Source: Delphinapterus leucas (taxonomy: Eukaryota > Chordata > Mammalia > Artiodactyla > Monodontidae). Taken from it: 64,000 nt of DNA. The stretch spans positions 2,753,936 through 2,817,935 of the forward strand of contig NW_022098049.1 of assembly GCF_002288925.2 (NCBI RefSeq), read 5' to 3'. The position numbers were made by a program, and so were the translations under genes. Positions 48,365 through 61,850 of this stretch are shown here, piece by piece. The notes beneath the pieces were generated by a model that saw only the letters and a list, made by a program, of their open reading frames with translations, did not search any database and had not been told where the DNA came from. Numbering within the stretch: the stretch's first letter is position 1; the number at the start of each line of letters is the position of its first letter.

Positions 48365-49366
48365 AAGCTATCCTTACCATTAAAAATCATTGCTGCTTTT
48401 TCACCATTGCAAATGACAGAACAATAAACACATCTGTGTATAGTTCTTCCTCAATGATTTATTTAAAAATCAAATAATATGAATATTTGTGCATAACCAT
48501 AGGATACTGCCATGCTATCTATTCTAGACAAAACTGCAAATATCTGTATACCCACTGCAATATATTTATATGTATACGTACACACAATTTTTCTGCGATC
48601 TCACCTACATTAAAATTTTTTTTTTATTTTTATAAATGATTTTTAAATTATGCATTCCTATGATGACTATTAAGGTTATACACTTTTGAATTAAGTTTTA
48701 TGTCTTCATATAGACATTTACTGAGAATCTACAAAATACCAAACTCTATGCTAGGTACCAGGGAGACAGACAGGGTCCAAGCAGATGCAGTCTGTCTCTC
48801 TCCGCTAGGAACTTCCAGTTAGTCATCATGCTTTTCTACTTGTTAGTCAATATACTTGGAATTCTCTCATTCACCTAGCAAATGTCTCATCAATAATTTC
48901 AAAATAAGCTTAGATCTAATACTCACCAAGAAATCTCCACACCAAAAGAAATTTCTCTCCACAAAGAGTTAATTCTTTTCCTGGTGCTTCTGCTATATCA
49001 GGTGCATAATTCTATTACTGAATATGTCACACTAAATTATAATTTATTTAATATGTCTGGTTCCTTACCTACACAATCCTTAAAAAGAACTATAGTCTAT
49101 TACTCATTTTATGTCCTTCAGTCTCAGCACATAACTGATACTCCTCAACAGTAACTGAATCATATAAAGAATTTTTCAAAAATCAAGTATACCTACAAAA
49201 ATAGTCAATAAAAAATTACTGCTTTTCTGATCCTGCCAAGGCTTGGACAGTTTCTGTTAAAAATTCCACTCAAATCAATTTTAGTCTCAAATTTCTCAAG
49301 GGACTGAATACAGTGCCTTGCTCTGGCTACCCAAATTCACCGTCATAAGCCATATAAAGTACTCAC

Positions 49367-49472
49367 CAAATGTGTACTAACACGTGTTTGCCACATGTCA
49401 ACTTGCTTTGGCGTGAGATCAGGAATTGATAGGCCTAACCTGGAAGCCAAAGCTTCAACGTAGCCTGCAAGT
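49367..49472 (-). CDS. TMEM65: TMEM65 coding exon 6 (106 bp), soluble loop
   Basis: The acceptor is ttttaaag and the donor gtgagt. After one base completing Gly, the exon reads LAGYVEALASRLGLSIPDLT and then PKQVDMWQTRVSTHL, ending in phase 0. This is the hydrophilic loop between the second and third membrane segments. The human protein has, as I recall, Leu where this reads Val in TRVST. The acceptor tract is AT-rich rather than strongly pyrimidine, but the match over 35 codons is unambiguous. Confidence 0.96.
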
Positions 49473-51039
49473 CTTTAAAAATACAAGAGGACAGAATATA
49501 AGTTTTTAAAGAGAAACACAATGTCCTCACATAGGAAAAACTAATTACTACAAAGATAAGATAATTCTATACCTGTAATTGGCACTCTAGAAATGGTATA
49601 AACATTCTTTTACAACTTTCATCTTCATTGTGTATAAATATATTTGGTTTAAAATTTTTCAGACTGACATATTTAATATACAGGTAAATTAATTAACTTA
49701 GAGTAATTATTCTCTACCATTACCTTAAAAAGAACAATTCAAGGTATATAAAAATTTTTACAACACTTATAATTTATACATTTATTCCAAATTCAAAGCA
49801 AAGCACTTTAACATATAAGTTAATAACTATCATCAGAAAACAAAAATTTCCAAAATTTGTCAGATTGATATACTAAGAAAAACAGCCTACGATTTTCAGG
49901 GCAATTTCAAGTATTTATCAATTCTAAGTTGCCATTGCTTATTGGATACAATCTTACTTTAAGAACTGTAAGAAAGAAAAAAAATTGCCAATTAAGCTAT
50001 GCATACGATCAATTATAAGATAGATCCCAATGTCAGATATGTTAAGTTCTAAAAACCTGTGCAACTAAGATTGATAAAACGTGGTATTTGTTACCTAATG
50101 CTATTTTTAAAAGGCAGTGAAGTAGTTCTTAAATATAAGACTCCCAACAAATCTTTATGTCTAATAAAAAAGTAATTGTTTAATGATACAATCTAAAACC
50201 AAATGGTCTTAGAGATCTATTAGATCATTTCATTCTATTAAATATAGAAAGCTATCACAGTAGCTATATAATATTATCATTATTAACCTTAATGTTGGAA
50301 ACTGGGAAATAGAATGTTTAAGGGGTAATATCATTATAGGTTTATGTCAGGAATTCCAGGAATATAAAATTTTTGCTTCAGCCCAGAACAAAGAAACTGT
50401 TTTTAACATTAGCTTTGGCCCCAAACTCCAGTGCAGAAGTCTAATATATAGAGTTAGGTCATATATAAAGCTGCTTTTCTCCAGATTATAGGGCTAAGTA
50501 GACCTCTACTAGACCCAGATCCAAATCTCAAAACTTACCATTCTAATGAACCAAAAAAGGAAGAAACAGAACCAAAGACTGAGCAAGAGAAAATATGTTT
50601 ATCACAAAAATTAATGCCAGCTTAGTCTTATTTATGCTTCCCAGGCTTCCCCAAGCTCAGGAAGCAGCCCAGGCCATCTGCCGCTTAGAAGAGAGAATGT
50701 AAAAACAGAAAGAGAGAAAGCTGGCCTTTTCCAAGTAGGCATCCTCAGTTTGTTTCATCATTCCTACCACATGGAATAAAAAGAGCAAAAACTAGCCGAG
50801 TCCCTGTATGTTTTGGCCATTATTCTCTGAAAATTCCTCTCTCTAGAAAACATGCCCAGTCAGTATCCTCACATTTGAGCCATATTTCTTATCTCTGGGT
50901 TTAGTGGGAGGAGGGTGGGGGTGAAATAACGATAGGGGTTCTTACTTTTAGTCCTGTCCCACCCTTGGAAATGTTTATAAAATACATATAAACACTTCAG
51001 TAAATGAAAATTCAACTTACCTTATGGTAGTTTTAGAAA

Positions 51040-51180
51040 AAATTTTGCACATATCACAATTGCTTGAGAAGATTATTAAACACAAATGTCAGGGTCCCAT
51101 CCCCAGAGACACTAATTCTGCATGACTGGGATGTGAGCGAGACATCTATATTTGATGCACACCAAAGATTTAAAGATTTA
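51040..51180 (+). mobile_element. MER5-like fragment in TMEM65 intron 5
   Basis: The strings 'cacaattgcttgagaagattattaaacacaaatgtcagggtcccatccccag' and 'actaattctgcatgactgggatg' resemble MER5. Diverged. Confidence 0.5.
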
Positions 51181-51339
51181 GTGCTATTGATTTAGAAACA
51201 CTAAAGTTAAAAATTTAGTTATAAAACACACATGCAAAAATAAATGTCCCTTTTAAAAATCCTTCTCAATTAAAGGAGAATGGAGAAGAGAAAGAGAGCA
51301 AGTACACACATGCACAAATGAATAAATGAATGAACTTAC

Positions 51340-51382
51340 CCAAGACCAGCTAAATCTGACACAAGGTTTCCCAAAGCAGCAG
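51340..51382 (-). CDS. TMEM65: TMEM65 coding exon 5 (43 bp)
   Basis: This very short exon has acceptor ttttttag and donor gtaagt. It completes the split Ala codon, reads AALGNLVSDLAGL, and leaves GG for the Gly codon finished by exon 6. It continues the second membrane segment (STMAAAALGNLVSDLAGLG across the junction). Both small-residue packing and frame continuity support it. Confidence 0.95.
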
Positions 51383-52245
51383 CTAAAAAAATGAAAAATG
51401 GACAAGTGAATTATTACATAGAAGTCAGAAAAATCAATAAAGCACTGGTCTGGAAGAGTTATCACATTTCTAAACTACAATGACAATATCCAAAGTAGTT
51501 CATTTGACAGCTCTGAATCTTGAGATCTCCAAAATAGAACACAATATTTCTGAGATTATAGTATTCTACCTCCATCAAGTAGTAGGTTTTTTCTAATGTG
51601 GCAGCCAGTTTCCATTTTGGTTTCAGTATTAAAACACCTGTACAATATTTTGTAGTTTAACTTTCAGATAATATTTAAGGGAATTTGAATACTTGAAAGT
51701 TAAAGAGTGAAGCTATATGTACAGCTATGACATTCAAGAAAATCAAGGAGAGGAAATGTCTCTTTCATTAATTCATCTACTTCACGTGTTCCATAGAATA
51801 AAACAACACAGAATCATTCCCAAATGTCACCATCATGAAGAGTACAGTGGTATTTGGGGGGAAAGAAGGAGACAGAACCAAATTAGATTTTCAATCTTGT
51901 ATTTCCTTCCTTGACTTTTCTTCCCAACTTGAAAATAAATAATTTGATAGAGAAAAAGAGTAGGAAGGTTTTAGGGTAACACTGAATTAAGAGAAAAAAT
52001 TTTTTAATATAGTCAATCTAGTAGATTATTGTTACCCATTAACTAACTTAAAGTACCTAAACTTTCTCAGAAAAATATCTGCTACATATACAAAATTAAA
52101 AATTAGAGGAATAGGATTATGTAGATAAACTAAGAGACATCTCAGTGAATAAACTCATTCAAATAAAGTATCCTCTTCTAAACGTAACCTACTAAAATGT
52201 TTCATAAATATACAATGGAATAATAACATTACTATTATTAAATAC

Positions 52246-52300
52246 CTGCCATAGTTGAAATTCCCAAAATAATTCCAATAGATAACTCAATATGGGTTCC
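52246..52300 (-). CDS. TMEM65: TMEM65 coding exon 4 (55 bp), start of second membrane segment
   Basis: The acceptor is catttttcag and the donor gtattt. The exon starts in phase 0 and reads GTHIELSIGIILGISTMA, then gives one base to the Ala codon completed by exon 5. The Glu in HIELS sits at the membrane edge. The human form has Met for Leu in IELS, as I recall. A mariner MITE palindrome lies 176 bp upstream in gene orientation, at 52477-52556. Confidence 0.95.
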
Positions 52301-52476
52301 CTGAAAAATGATTACAAAGGAATTAATCTTAAAAATTAAAACTGAAGTGACTATCAAAGAATAGCAAAACATTAATAAGAGGTAAAACAATCAATATGTC
52401 ATCACAGCAAAATTATATATATAAAATATGCATAAATATACACATATACTACAGCAATTCACTTAATTATTAAATA

Positions 52477-52556
52477 TTGGGTTGACCAAAAAGTTCATTC
52501 GGATTTTTCCATAAGAGGTTATCGAAAAACCCAAACGAACTTTTTGGCCAACCCAA
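52477..52556. mobile_element. Mariner-derived MITE palindrome in TMEM65 intron 3
   Basis: An 80-bp near-perfect inverted repeat, starting ttgggttgaccaaaaagttc and ending gaactttttggccaacccaa, flanked on both sides by TA as expected for Tc1/mariner insertion. About 35 of 40 arm positions pair, so a transcript would fold into a long hairpin. In ruminants the same MITE family gives rise to miR-2284/2285 precursors (recalled from literature). Whether this copy is processed is unknown. Confidence 0.92.
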
Positions 52557-53259
52557 TATATGCAGTCATGCAGAAATAACATCAATATTTTATTTATTAA
52601 AATTAGGCTTTCATAAAAATAAAAAATAGCAACACACATAGCAATATAATTCATCATTAATAATCTAGAATTTATATTTTCTTACCACAGAAAGTTGTTT
52701 TAATGCTTTTGAACACAAAGACAACCAACTCACCTACATTTTAAATTCTGAATGATACAACTAAACTATTGATATTTACCCTATAAAAGATTTAAAAGAC
52801 AGACAAAACCAGTTTCTAGGGACCCAAAAAATCAGACTTCAAAAATTATCCTTAAAACACTTAGTTCTTTAACCATTAAGTAATGAGACTGTATGATTCA
52901 TTTATATGCAACAATAGCATTTAATACAATAGATCTACAGCAAAAATGAGGTTCCACTGTATTTCCACTGAATTTATTGAGTTTAAGATTTTCTATGTCT
53001 ATCTCATTTCTCTAAAGAAAAGAGGGGCTCGTATTTTTCCTTCTACTTTAAAGAGAAGGAACTGAAGTGAAGAAGATTAAACCATTCTAATGGATTATTA
53101 CATAGAATAAAGAAGAAATCCTACCATCTATTGTGCTAATTCAGTTCTAATCCTTACACAGTTCTGCCATAAGTGGACTTAACTTTCAAAAGCTCTCTTG
53201 AATACTGATGCTTGAAAATTTCTAAAACTTAAAAAATAAATCTCAATAGTACTTATGCA

Positions 53260-53326
53260 GAAAAAAAAAGAATGCCCTACAAATCTCAACGATATTTGTG
53301 GAGAAAAAAAAAAAAGAATGCCCTAC
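53260..53326. repeat. Short direct duplication in TMEM65 intron 3
   Basis: The motif poly(A)-gaatgccctac occurs at about 53261-53280 and 53304-53326, separated by 23 bp. It looks like a local tandem copy. Confidence 0.7.
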
Positions 53327-56300
53327 CTGGTAATATAGAAATATTGTATTACTCAACTATTTTCAAAATTGAAGAGAAGCTAAGTTTAATTTCCTCAATT
53401 TTCTTTCCCCTAGGCCTGTTGATTCCACTCCTTTAAAATATAATTCTTGTAGAGTATGGACCAAACAGCGTGATGTACAAAAGTCTCCCAGGCACTTAAA
53501 GTTACAAGGTTGTAAAGATACCCAAAGAAACAGATTTCTGAAGAAGAAAACAGGCATGAAGAAGTATCTTTTTATATGGAAGCCAAAAAATCAGGAGCAT
53601 AACTATAGAAGAGAAGCATTTGACAGCTATAGTGTATAAAAAAATAAATACAGGATCTTTAACAGCAATGAATCATTAGAAATGACCCCCCAAAAATCTG
53701 TTTGCCAATACATGTATTTATAAAGCATTTAAGTGCTTAATCATTTGGTTGAATTTAAGAAATGTGAAGATCCTTCAAACAGCATGAAAAGCCTCACATA
53801 AAGTCAAGGTCGGTTTGAAGGCAATGGACTATCCACTCCCTTCCTTTTTCCCACAGTTACATCAAATTTCATGTTAACAGGTGAGGTAGAAATTATAAAT
53901 AAACCTAATACTAGTTGTCTTAAAGTTATACTTGGTTCATCACCTTAATATGATTAATCTATGCTAGAATTTTAATCAATTCTATCCTAATTAAATTGTA
54001 GGAAAAATAATCCCCCCAAAACCCACTAAAATATAAGTTATAAAAAGCAATCCCAATAATATAAAAATATAATAAAAAACTATGAAATCAAAAGCTTAGT
54101 ATGAACAGCAGCCAAGAATAAAGGTCAAACCTACTATGAGAAGTCATATAGGAATTTGTTTACATGACTACAACTAGGTAGCAGTTAAGAGAGTATACCT
54201 AACAGGAAAAACATCAAATGGCATGATAGAAAAGAAGAATAAAATATCTTCTTGACTTACTATCTTCATTCATAGCTATCCTACAATGTTTGGAGACAAT
54301 CAGTGTTTTGTTTTTTTTTTTTTTAAAAAAAGGTGAAAAACATTTTTAAGATAATAATGTTCACTTATTTCCCTTTTCATAGATCCTACAGTTATATTAT
54401 TTATGGATTTTAGTCTTAGCAGTCTATTAAAAAGCCTCTTTGGAAAATTTAACTGTTCTTGAATTATTTTGCAATTATCACAGGATAATATTTTTGCCAT
54501 ACCTATTACTCTTAAACAGTTTTAAGCCAGTAGTTTAATTATTTATTTCAGTACTATATAAATAAAAAACGGGTGATACGTTCCTGAAACTGGATTTCAA
54601 TGTAAACCAGAAAAACAAATATTACTGAATTAGAGTCAACCATCTCAGGCCTGGAAAACTAGTCCACTCTCAGTTACACTAATAATGAGACACAGGCCTG
54701 AGTAATACAAAATAGGAGCATTACAATAATTTGACTTTAGAATGTGGTCGTTCTGTTTGTTTTGTCTTGTTGGTATCTGTATTTAAACACAGATATCTGT
54801 TACTTTAGATATTTATTTCAAAGAAATAATAAGACCATACTGTGAAGGTCTTATTCAAGATCTAAGAAACTACCCAGTTTCCCTATTCTGATATCTCTTC
54901 AAAATCTCCCTGCACCCCTCTTTATGCAAAATATATCATCTCAACACTTCCCTGTAGCAAGGACAGTCTTTCATCATTTGAATATCTAAGGTCTGCCCAA
55001 CTGAGATGAAAAAAAAAAAGATTATTAAGATGGTAGAATGAGAGGTACCAGCTGTCAATAAAGAGAATCTAAAATATTGAGTGTAAAACTGAAACAGAGA
55101 AGCTTTCATTCAGACAATCTATTCAAGAACACATCATATCTTAAACTATAGCTTCTAAATTCATCATAGTGGGGTCTTCATTACAATTAGATTTTATTTA
55201 CATTAACTATTTAAATAATCTAACCAACTCAAGGTTTTAGTAATTTCAGAAAAGGCAGTGTGGTATGGTTGAATAAGTTTCTCATATTCACAGATATATA
55301 AAATAGCCAACTTGATTCTTATATACATAATAGGAAAATGTCATAATCAGTCAAAAAAACTAGCATTTTGAAATTGTATTTTAGAGTCTCTTACCAGACT
55401 ACTTTATTAAAGAATTATGTATCCAATGGGTGCTTATCACTTTCAAATTATGTGCATGCTACAGTATCTTCTGTGACTGCTTAAGGAGCAAGATACCTTC
55501 CTGATGTGTGAACCCTGTGTTTCCTCAACCAGGTGAATGTCTAGACTTTCTGGATATCTGATCCCACCTTATCAATCTGGACATAAGGTGAGACTACATA
55601 CCAAAGAAAACCATTCTTGAATGAACCAATTTTAGATATTCTTTAAGCAAATTTTATAATCCATACAATGTAAATTATACTTTTATCCCTATTTTGACAC
55701 CAAATATTCTATTTATATCCATCTATAGTACATGTGACCTCCAAAACACCGAAACAAAAAACAAAAACAAACAACAACAACAAAAAAACCCCTGGCATCT
55801 CTCAAATATATTTCCCTCACATTCAATAATCCTAAAATCATTCCATCTCTTTTTTGAGCGGTCTCCTACAAAACACCTAGAATTTATAGAACTTTTTAAA
55901 AGTTTGAGTCAGTGAAGAGAAGTGGATAGAGCACTGGGCAGTTTCAGAAGACCTGCATTTTCATCATGACTTTATAATCTGGATCCAATATTGGTATCTA
56001 GTGACAAAAAGTGTCACAGAAGAGTAAGAAAGATAAATTCAGCCATCCCTGAGACTAAACAATACTTGTAAGAAACAACTTTAAATCAAAATGACTTCAG
56101 CAAAGGAGAGCTTTTTAACACTACGATGGAACAAAGACTGAAGGGTTTATTATTCACAGTATTCTGAATTGAAACTTAAATCATCTTTGGGTTAAATGGA
56201 TAGACTGTATATATCCAAACACCCTTTAAAACATTTTTGTATGAGAAAACTGGACAAGGAACTAATTAATAACATACACATGATGAGAACTGCTGATATA

Positions 56301-56610
56301 ATTAAAGGACATTAGAAAATTTTACATACTTTATTCTTTAGTAAGAATGTTGAAACTAGAACAGAATAATACAGACCCAATAAATATGTGTTTATTATTG
56401 TCAATGCTTTACCAAAAGTCTTGATGATTAATAGATATGATGCCTTAAAAATTGAGCTACAGTCTAATTAACCTGAAATATAGTTAAAAATAGCCTTGTT
56501 CATTATGATATTAATTAAAACTTTATAGCTACAATATGTAAATTATTAGGAAAATTTAGACCACATTAATTTCTTTATTAACTCAAAATAGAAGGGTTGA
56601 AAGAACTTAC

Positions 56611-56678
56611 TGCAACAATCATAATTGCATTATCCAAAAAGCCAAACCCTATGAAAGGTATCGCATTGTGGATGAATA
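56611..56678 (-). CDS. TMEM65: TMEM65 coding exon 3 (68 bp), first membrane segment
   Basis: The acceptor is tttttcag and the donor gtaagt. After two bases that complete Val, the exon reads FIHNAIPFIGFGFLDNAIMI then VA, ending in phase 0. It carries the first predicted transmembrane segment, with conserved small and acidic residues (GFGFLDNA) inside the hydrophobic stretch. Such a buried Asp-Asn pair is of interest for an ion-handling protein, but that functional reading is inference. Confidence 0.95.
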
Positions 56679-57444
56679 CTGAAAAACATCAAAAACAGAA
56701 AAATATGTTTTAAGATTTCTATAATTTTAAAATGACAAAAACAGACTATATGATTAAACTCTCATAAATAGATTTGATTTAAGTTTTGGAATTTGCTTTC
56801 CATTCCCCATAGACAAAAGATTCTGCTTCTCCTCTGTTTATATACTTGGTGGAAGATATACTGGGGAAAAAACAAAATAAAACACACATAACATGTAAAA
56901 TTAATTGTGTTAGGCTTTTGTGTTTCCTTATTGGCAATGCACACACGTACAAATTACATACAGTTAATGACAGAACAAATAAATACACGAGTACCATGTT
57001 TTACCTGTTAAATTACTATTGACATCAATCTCTTTCTCTCTTAGACCTAACGACTGATACCATAAAATTGATCTCCATATTAGAAATAATAAAAAGTGTT
57101 CTGAATCAAATATCAGGGAAGCTATCTGGTCACTTATACTCACTAAACAATTTTTTAAGCAAATGTTAGGAAAATGTGATGATCTCATCTGTCTTAGACA
57201 TCTGTGTTCACAGTCCTCTTTCCCCCCTCAACACATCAGTATCCCTGATAGCTTTCACCAACTAAAACAAACAATATTTGATTTAAATGAAAATGTAACT
57301 TGATCTCTTCCTACCAAAGGCACATCTCACCCTATTTATCTAGTACATAATCTGAATGACCTGAGAAAACAGAAGTGTAACTAGGAAGAACTAATACCTA
57401 TTTTAAAAATATATTTAGCTTCATTTTTTTTCCTATTTACATCT

Positions 57445-57505
57445 TCAGCACATTGCAGAATGCCTAGTGCACAGTAGATGCTCAATAAACATTAGTTAAA
57501 TAAGT
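57445..57505 (+). mobile_element. L2/MIR 3' tail fragment in TMEM65 intron 2
   Basis: The string 'cagcacattgcagaatgcctagtgcacagtagatgctcaataaacatt' is the typical terminal motif. Confidence 0.55.
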
Positions 57506-59692
57506 TGAGGACAACTAACTTGGAAAGGAAGAGAATTCCAGATTAAGAGAATTGAAGGAAGGCTGTGAAACAGATTAAAAGCTGGGGATAGTTAAGACTT
57601 TATTCTAGTTATTCTATAAATTTGCCAAGGTATAGTCAACATCCATTCAACTGAGGACTTTTTAAAAATAAACATCAAGGCTCTGAGTTTTATACCACAT
57701 CCAAAAAATAGTCCCTTAAACCAATTCGTTATATATGTGTTCAGTGCCTTTAGACCTTTTTCCTTTTCATGCAGTTAAGTCCACAAAAAGTATAATTAAA
57801 ATATAATCCAGAAGTTATGAAAATTTGATACCACTCTACACCAATCAGAGGAGGCTAATAAGCAGTATAAAACAAGAAACATTTCTACCCACAAGCACTG
57901 TCGAAGACTAAGATCAAGGGGGAAAACAGTATATATCCTAGGTCATTTCAGAGTTCTTCTCGTTATCATATAAGAATGTCCCAGGTAAAAATCAGCATCT
58001 TTTAAATTATAAAGCATATTGTTTTGTTTTTTTTTAAGCATATTGTTTTAAAAGCTATGAAAGATGATAAAAATCAAGTGGCACCTTAATGAAATGGGAT
58101 TTTTTAATTAAAGAGTCTAGACTTAGTTCTTTGACTTTTTGCCTAGGTCCAGCTGCTTAATGACCAGACATTCAAAATTTTATAATAATCAGCTTCTAAA
58201 ACACATACAGAATTTCAAAAACATATTACAAATTTGACATGTCAAAAGAATATAATGAAATTTTAAAAATTCACCATATGAAACATTTACAGTGAAAAGA
58301 GAGCTACTTAAATGTATATCTGGAGAGAAGACTCTCCAGACACTCAATCATCTTTGAAATGTAAATATGGCAAAGTAACTATGAAACCTCGGGATTACTA
58401 AACATTTTAGGGTTAATATGATGGCATCTCTAAAACTGGCTAGTTATAAATATCTTAAAATTAGGTGTCAAGGTTATTAAACTAAGTTTAAGATTAGACT
58501 AATTTCTATCTTAGTAAAAACCTGGTCATAAAACCAAGGCATGTTGCTACACTGCTATAATAATTACCTGGAACTATAAAATATATTATGCTTTGATGTT
58601 TAGACCTAAGTAAATGTGTCCTGTAAATAAAAATTTATTTTCATTCCAAAGGAAAATTGTAAGTTTCAGAAAGTCAAATAAACATGTACTGGACACTCCA
58701 CAGGGCACTTGAGATACAAAGATACTTGGTTACCAGCCCTCAAGAAGTTTGGGTATGATAACACAGCCATATAAGCAGGTAATTTCAATATGACCCCCAA
58801 AATGGTAATAGCATTATACAGTGCTATGGATATTGATTGTATGAATCCAGGCTAGAAGAATAAAAAAAGATTACCTGGGAAAGAAACGTCTTAAAGAATT
58901 CTTAAACTGTTTTGATATCTCGGAAAAGTTACTTATTTCTAATACAAATTATATTCTACCACTGAGAGTAAAAAGAACTATTAAAAAGAACTGGCTACTA
59001 AATTTTAATTATATACGTTTGCTCTCCAGCATGTAATGATATCCTACCAATTTCTTCAGTTTCCTTTGGGAAATATTATTCTCTAACTCAGTAGTTGTTA
59101 GCAAATCACATCTAATATTTATCTTTAACTTACAACCTATTCAAATTCACTGCACCGCTAAATAATTCTCTTCTTCCATTGTCTTTATAGTAAGATCCCA
59201 AACTATTTTACATTACTTTGGTGTTAGCCCTTGAATATTTATTCCAATCGTAATAAAGAAAGCACACCAGCAGCATTGTAAAGCTCTTCTTCCTCGTGGT
59301 TTAAAATGAACTTTACTTTCCTCCTTATTACAAACAACAAATCAGAGTATTTTCTCCACCAAAGAAAATAGCCTAAAAATTCTAGTTCTGAAATTACCCA
59401 ACTTAAATCCAAACTAAACATACCCTTCTTCTTGGGAATTAAGAAAACCTCTACTATAATTCTATCTCTAGATGGTAACAATATTTAAACAATAATAGAT
59501 GTGGTTAACAATCTTAGAAATTCCATAATACTGTAATATGTCTTAAACCAATTTTACAAACTTTTTGCTTCAGCATAATAAATAGGATAATCCACTCTAT
59601 CTGGAATGATTTCTGTACTATTAATGAGTAACACAGTTATTTCAAGTCCAAAAGACAGATGCACAAATATTTAACAATTATAGAACCATTAC

Positions 59693-59737
59693 CATATCTC
59701 AGCTGTCCTGGGGTGGGTGGTAGAGCTTCCAATTTTT
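59693..59737 (-). CDS. TMEM65: TMEM65 coding exon 2 (45 bp)
   Basis: On the minus strand the exon follows a pyrimidine-rich acceptor (ctttccccttcag) and ends at a gtaatg donor. Its first two bases complete a split Glu codon, then it reads KLEALPPTPGQLRY, and the last G begins the Val codon finished by exon 3. This is the linker just before the first membrane segment. The proline cluster PPTPGQLRY is the recognisable family motif. The human protein has, as I recall, Pro where this reads Leu (EALPP). The donor is not the best consensus, but the frame match on both sides makes the exon secure. Confidence 0.92.
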
Positions 59738-61850
59738 CTGAAGGGGAAAGAAAGGGTGTGGTCAAGAATTAGTTACTATAGCATGATTTCTTTTTTATTA
59801 TAATGAAGAAAATACCAGCAGAATTACAAAGTGAGAGAATAGCAGAGTTTTTCATAAATTTTATCTTTAGGTTAATGGACCAAAGTTATCCATACAGGAA
59901 ATATTACTTGGTATAGATTAAATTATAAAGCTAGAAAACAAAACTAAGCTTTAGTTACAGGCCTACCATGGACCCTATAGCCCTGAGTAAATCATTTGCT
60001 TTTTGGTTTTTTGTAAGTCCTTGTATCTATATAATGAGGCTGTTCACGCAAATTACAGTGAAAAAAAAAAAAACTTCAGAAATATAGCTACCCTTCTTTA
60101 AAATGGCAACCCTAAATGACTTAAGAAATATATACCCAAACAAACACTGATAATACTCAAGTAGACCTAGATGTCCTTTAAAAATAGGAGAATAATATTT
60201 TAAAGCAATGTATTACACCAGTAACTTCACCAGATTGTGTTATGTTCCTTAATTAATATCCCTAGATAATATACTGAATATTTTGAGTTTTGAAACCTAT
60301 ACTACTGGATAATTAGAATATTCTACACAATAAAATGACCCAAAAGAGTAGAGAGAGTATCATTCAACAAATAGCAATATTACTTATAATATATGTCATA
60401 ATAAACACAGAAAGTTTTCCCAAGTATATATATCAAAGTAAGTAACTTCAAGTGCCATCATTAAATCTAAAAATTAACAATTGTTACAAAGAATCTACCG
60501 ACCTAATCTCATAACAATAAACAACTCACCATTTATAAGTAAGAGTAAGCTATGGTAAAATGGCAGAGAATTCCACCTTCTTTATCCTCACTCAATCCAA
60601 CAGAAGTAACTGATAACCTACACAGAAGAACCCAAACCATGGATCGCTCTGCTCTAAAGATTTAGTACAAACAACCGTAGTGTCCAAGGAAATTCATTAC
60701 AAACTGGATATATATTTTCTAAAATATTTATTTATAATCTATGACAACATAAGAACTGAAGAATTTAGTTTTTAAAAAGGAAAAAGCAAATAAATCTCCA
60801 TTAATAAGCTATATAAAAAGGAGTATGATTCATATTTGTAAATGTTACTTTACTAAAAAAGCATATAGTATCATAAAGGCTTTACAATAAGAAATACGCT
60901 AAAACCTAGAGTTTAGGCAATTACTGAATTATTCAGAAAGTTCTAAGAATGCAAGTTTAAGTTTTGTTTTTCCTTTTTTAGAACAGTTAAGAAATGAAGA
61001 TATCCTAAAACTTCGTAGAATTTTACATCTGCTTAGAATATACTTTCCATTCTTCGACTAGCACTGTTACTTCAAAATCTACTTTGAAAGCATGCAAATA
61101 GTTTTCCAAATTTTTAACAAGAAATATAAGATACCACTGTACTTCCACAGAGTTTTCTGGGGAAGTAAACATGCAAAAGTGGTTACATACCAGAACTATT
61201 TCCTAGTTGCATTACTCTCATCATCACTCAGTTCTGACACTGTGAGGAGAAGTCCTTGTCAGTTGACTGGAACATCCTGAAATACCTAAAAATTCAACAA
61301 GCAGGACCTTCCCAATATAATGAGAATATACAGAGTCCTTGCTTTTACTTCTTCAAATTCCTTACATATTGAGCAAAATATTTAAAATATTTTACAACTC
61401 CTAAGACAAAAGGACAAGGGCTAGGCAAATGTATAACGTGTAGCGGTAAAGAGGAAAAAAAAAATCAAATAATGTAACCAATATTCCTAATCTGTCTTTC
61501 CAAGTACACATAAGGATTAAAAAATTAAAGGTAATGAAAAATAATTTTTTTTAAAGATAGAGAAAAAGAAAGAAATATAATGTAAAGGAGAAAAAGCAGG
61601 GAAGAAAACCACTGGCACAGAGATTAAAGTAAAATCAAAGCACAGATTTTTGCCTCCTGCATCATAGAGAACCCAAGGAGTAATAAGAGTAAATATGAAA
61701 GGAACATTTCCTAGAAAGTGAAAATTTTATTGGAAAGTATCTATAAAAAATTGTGAATCATAAATTGATCAGTTTGAGGATTCTGACACTATAAATTATC
61801 TTCTTTACTACATTAACTGAAAGAAAATAAAATACATATCAGAAGTTAAA

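Noticed and set aside
50630..50720. GC-richer island in TMEM65 intron 5 suggestive of an exon
   Set aside because: No frame continues TMEM65, and exons 5 and 6 already join in phase without it.
60530..60680. Possible upstream TMEM65 exon
   Set aside because: No stretch encodes the family sequence expected before EKLEA with correct splice sites and phase, so exon 1 is taken to be outside the window.
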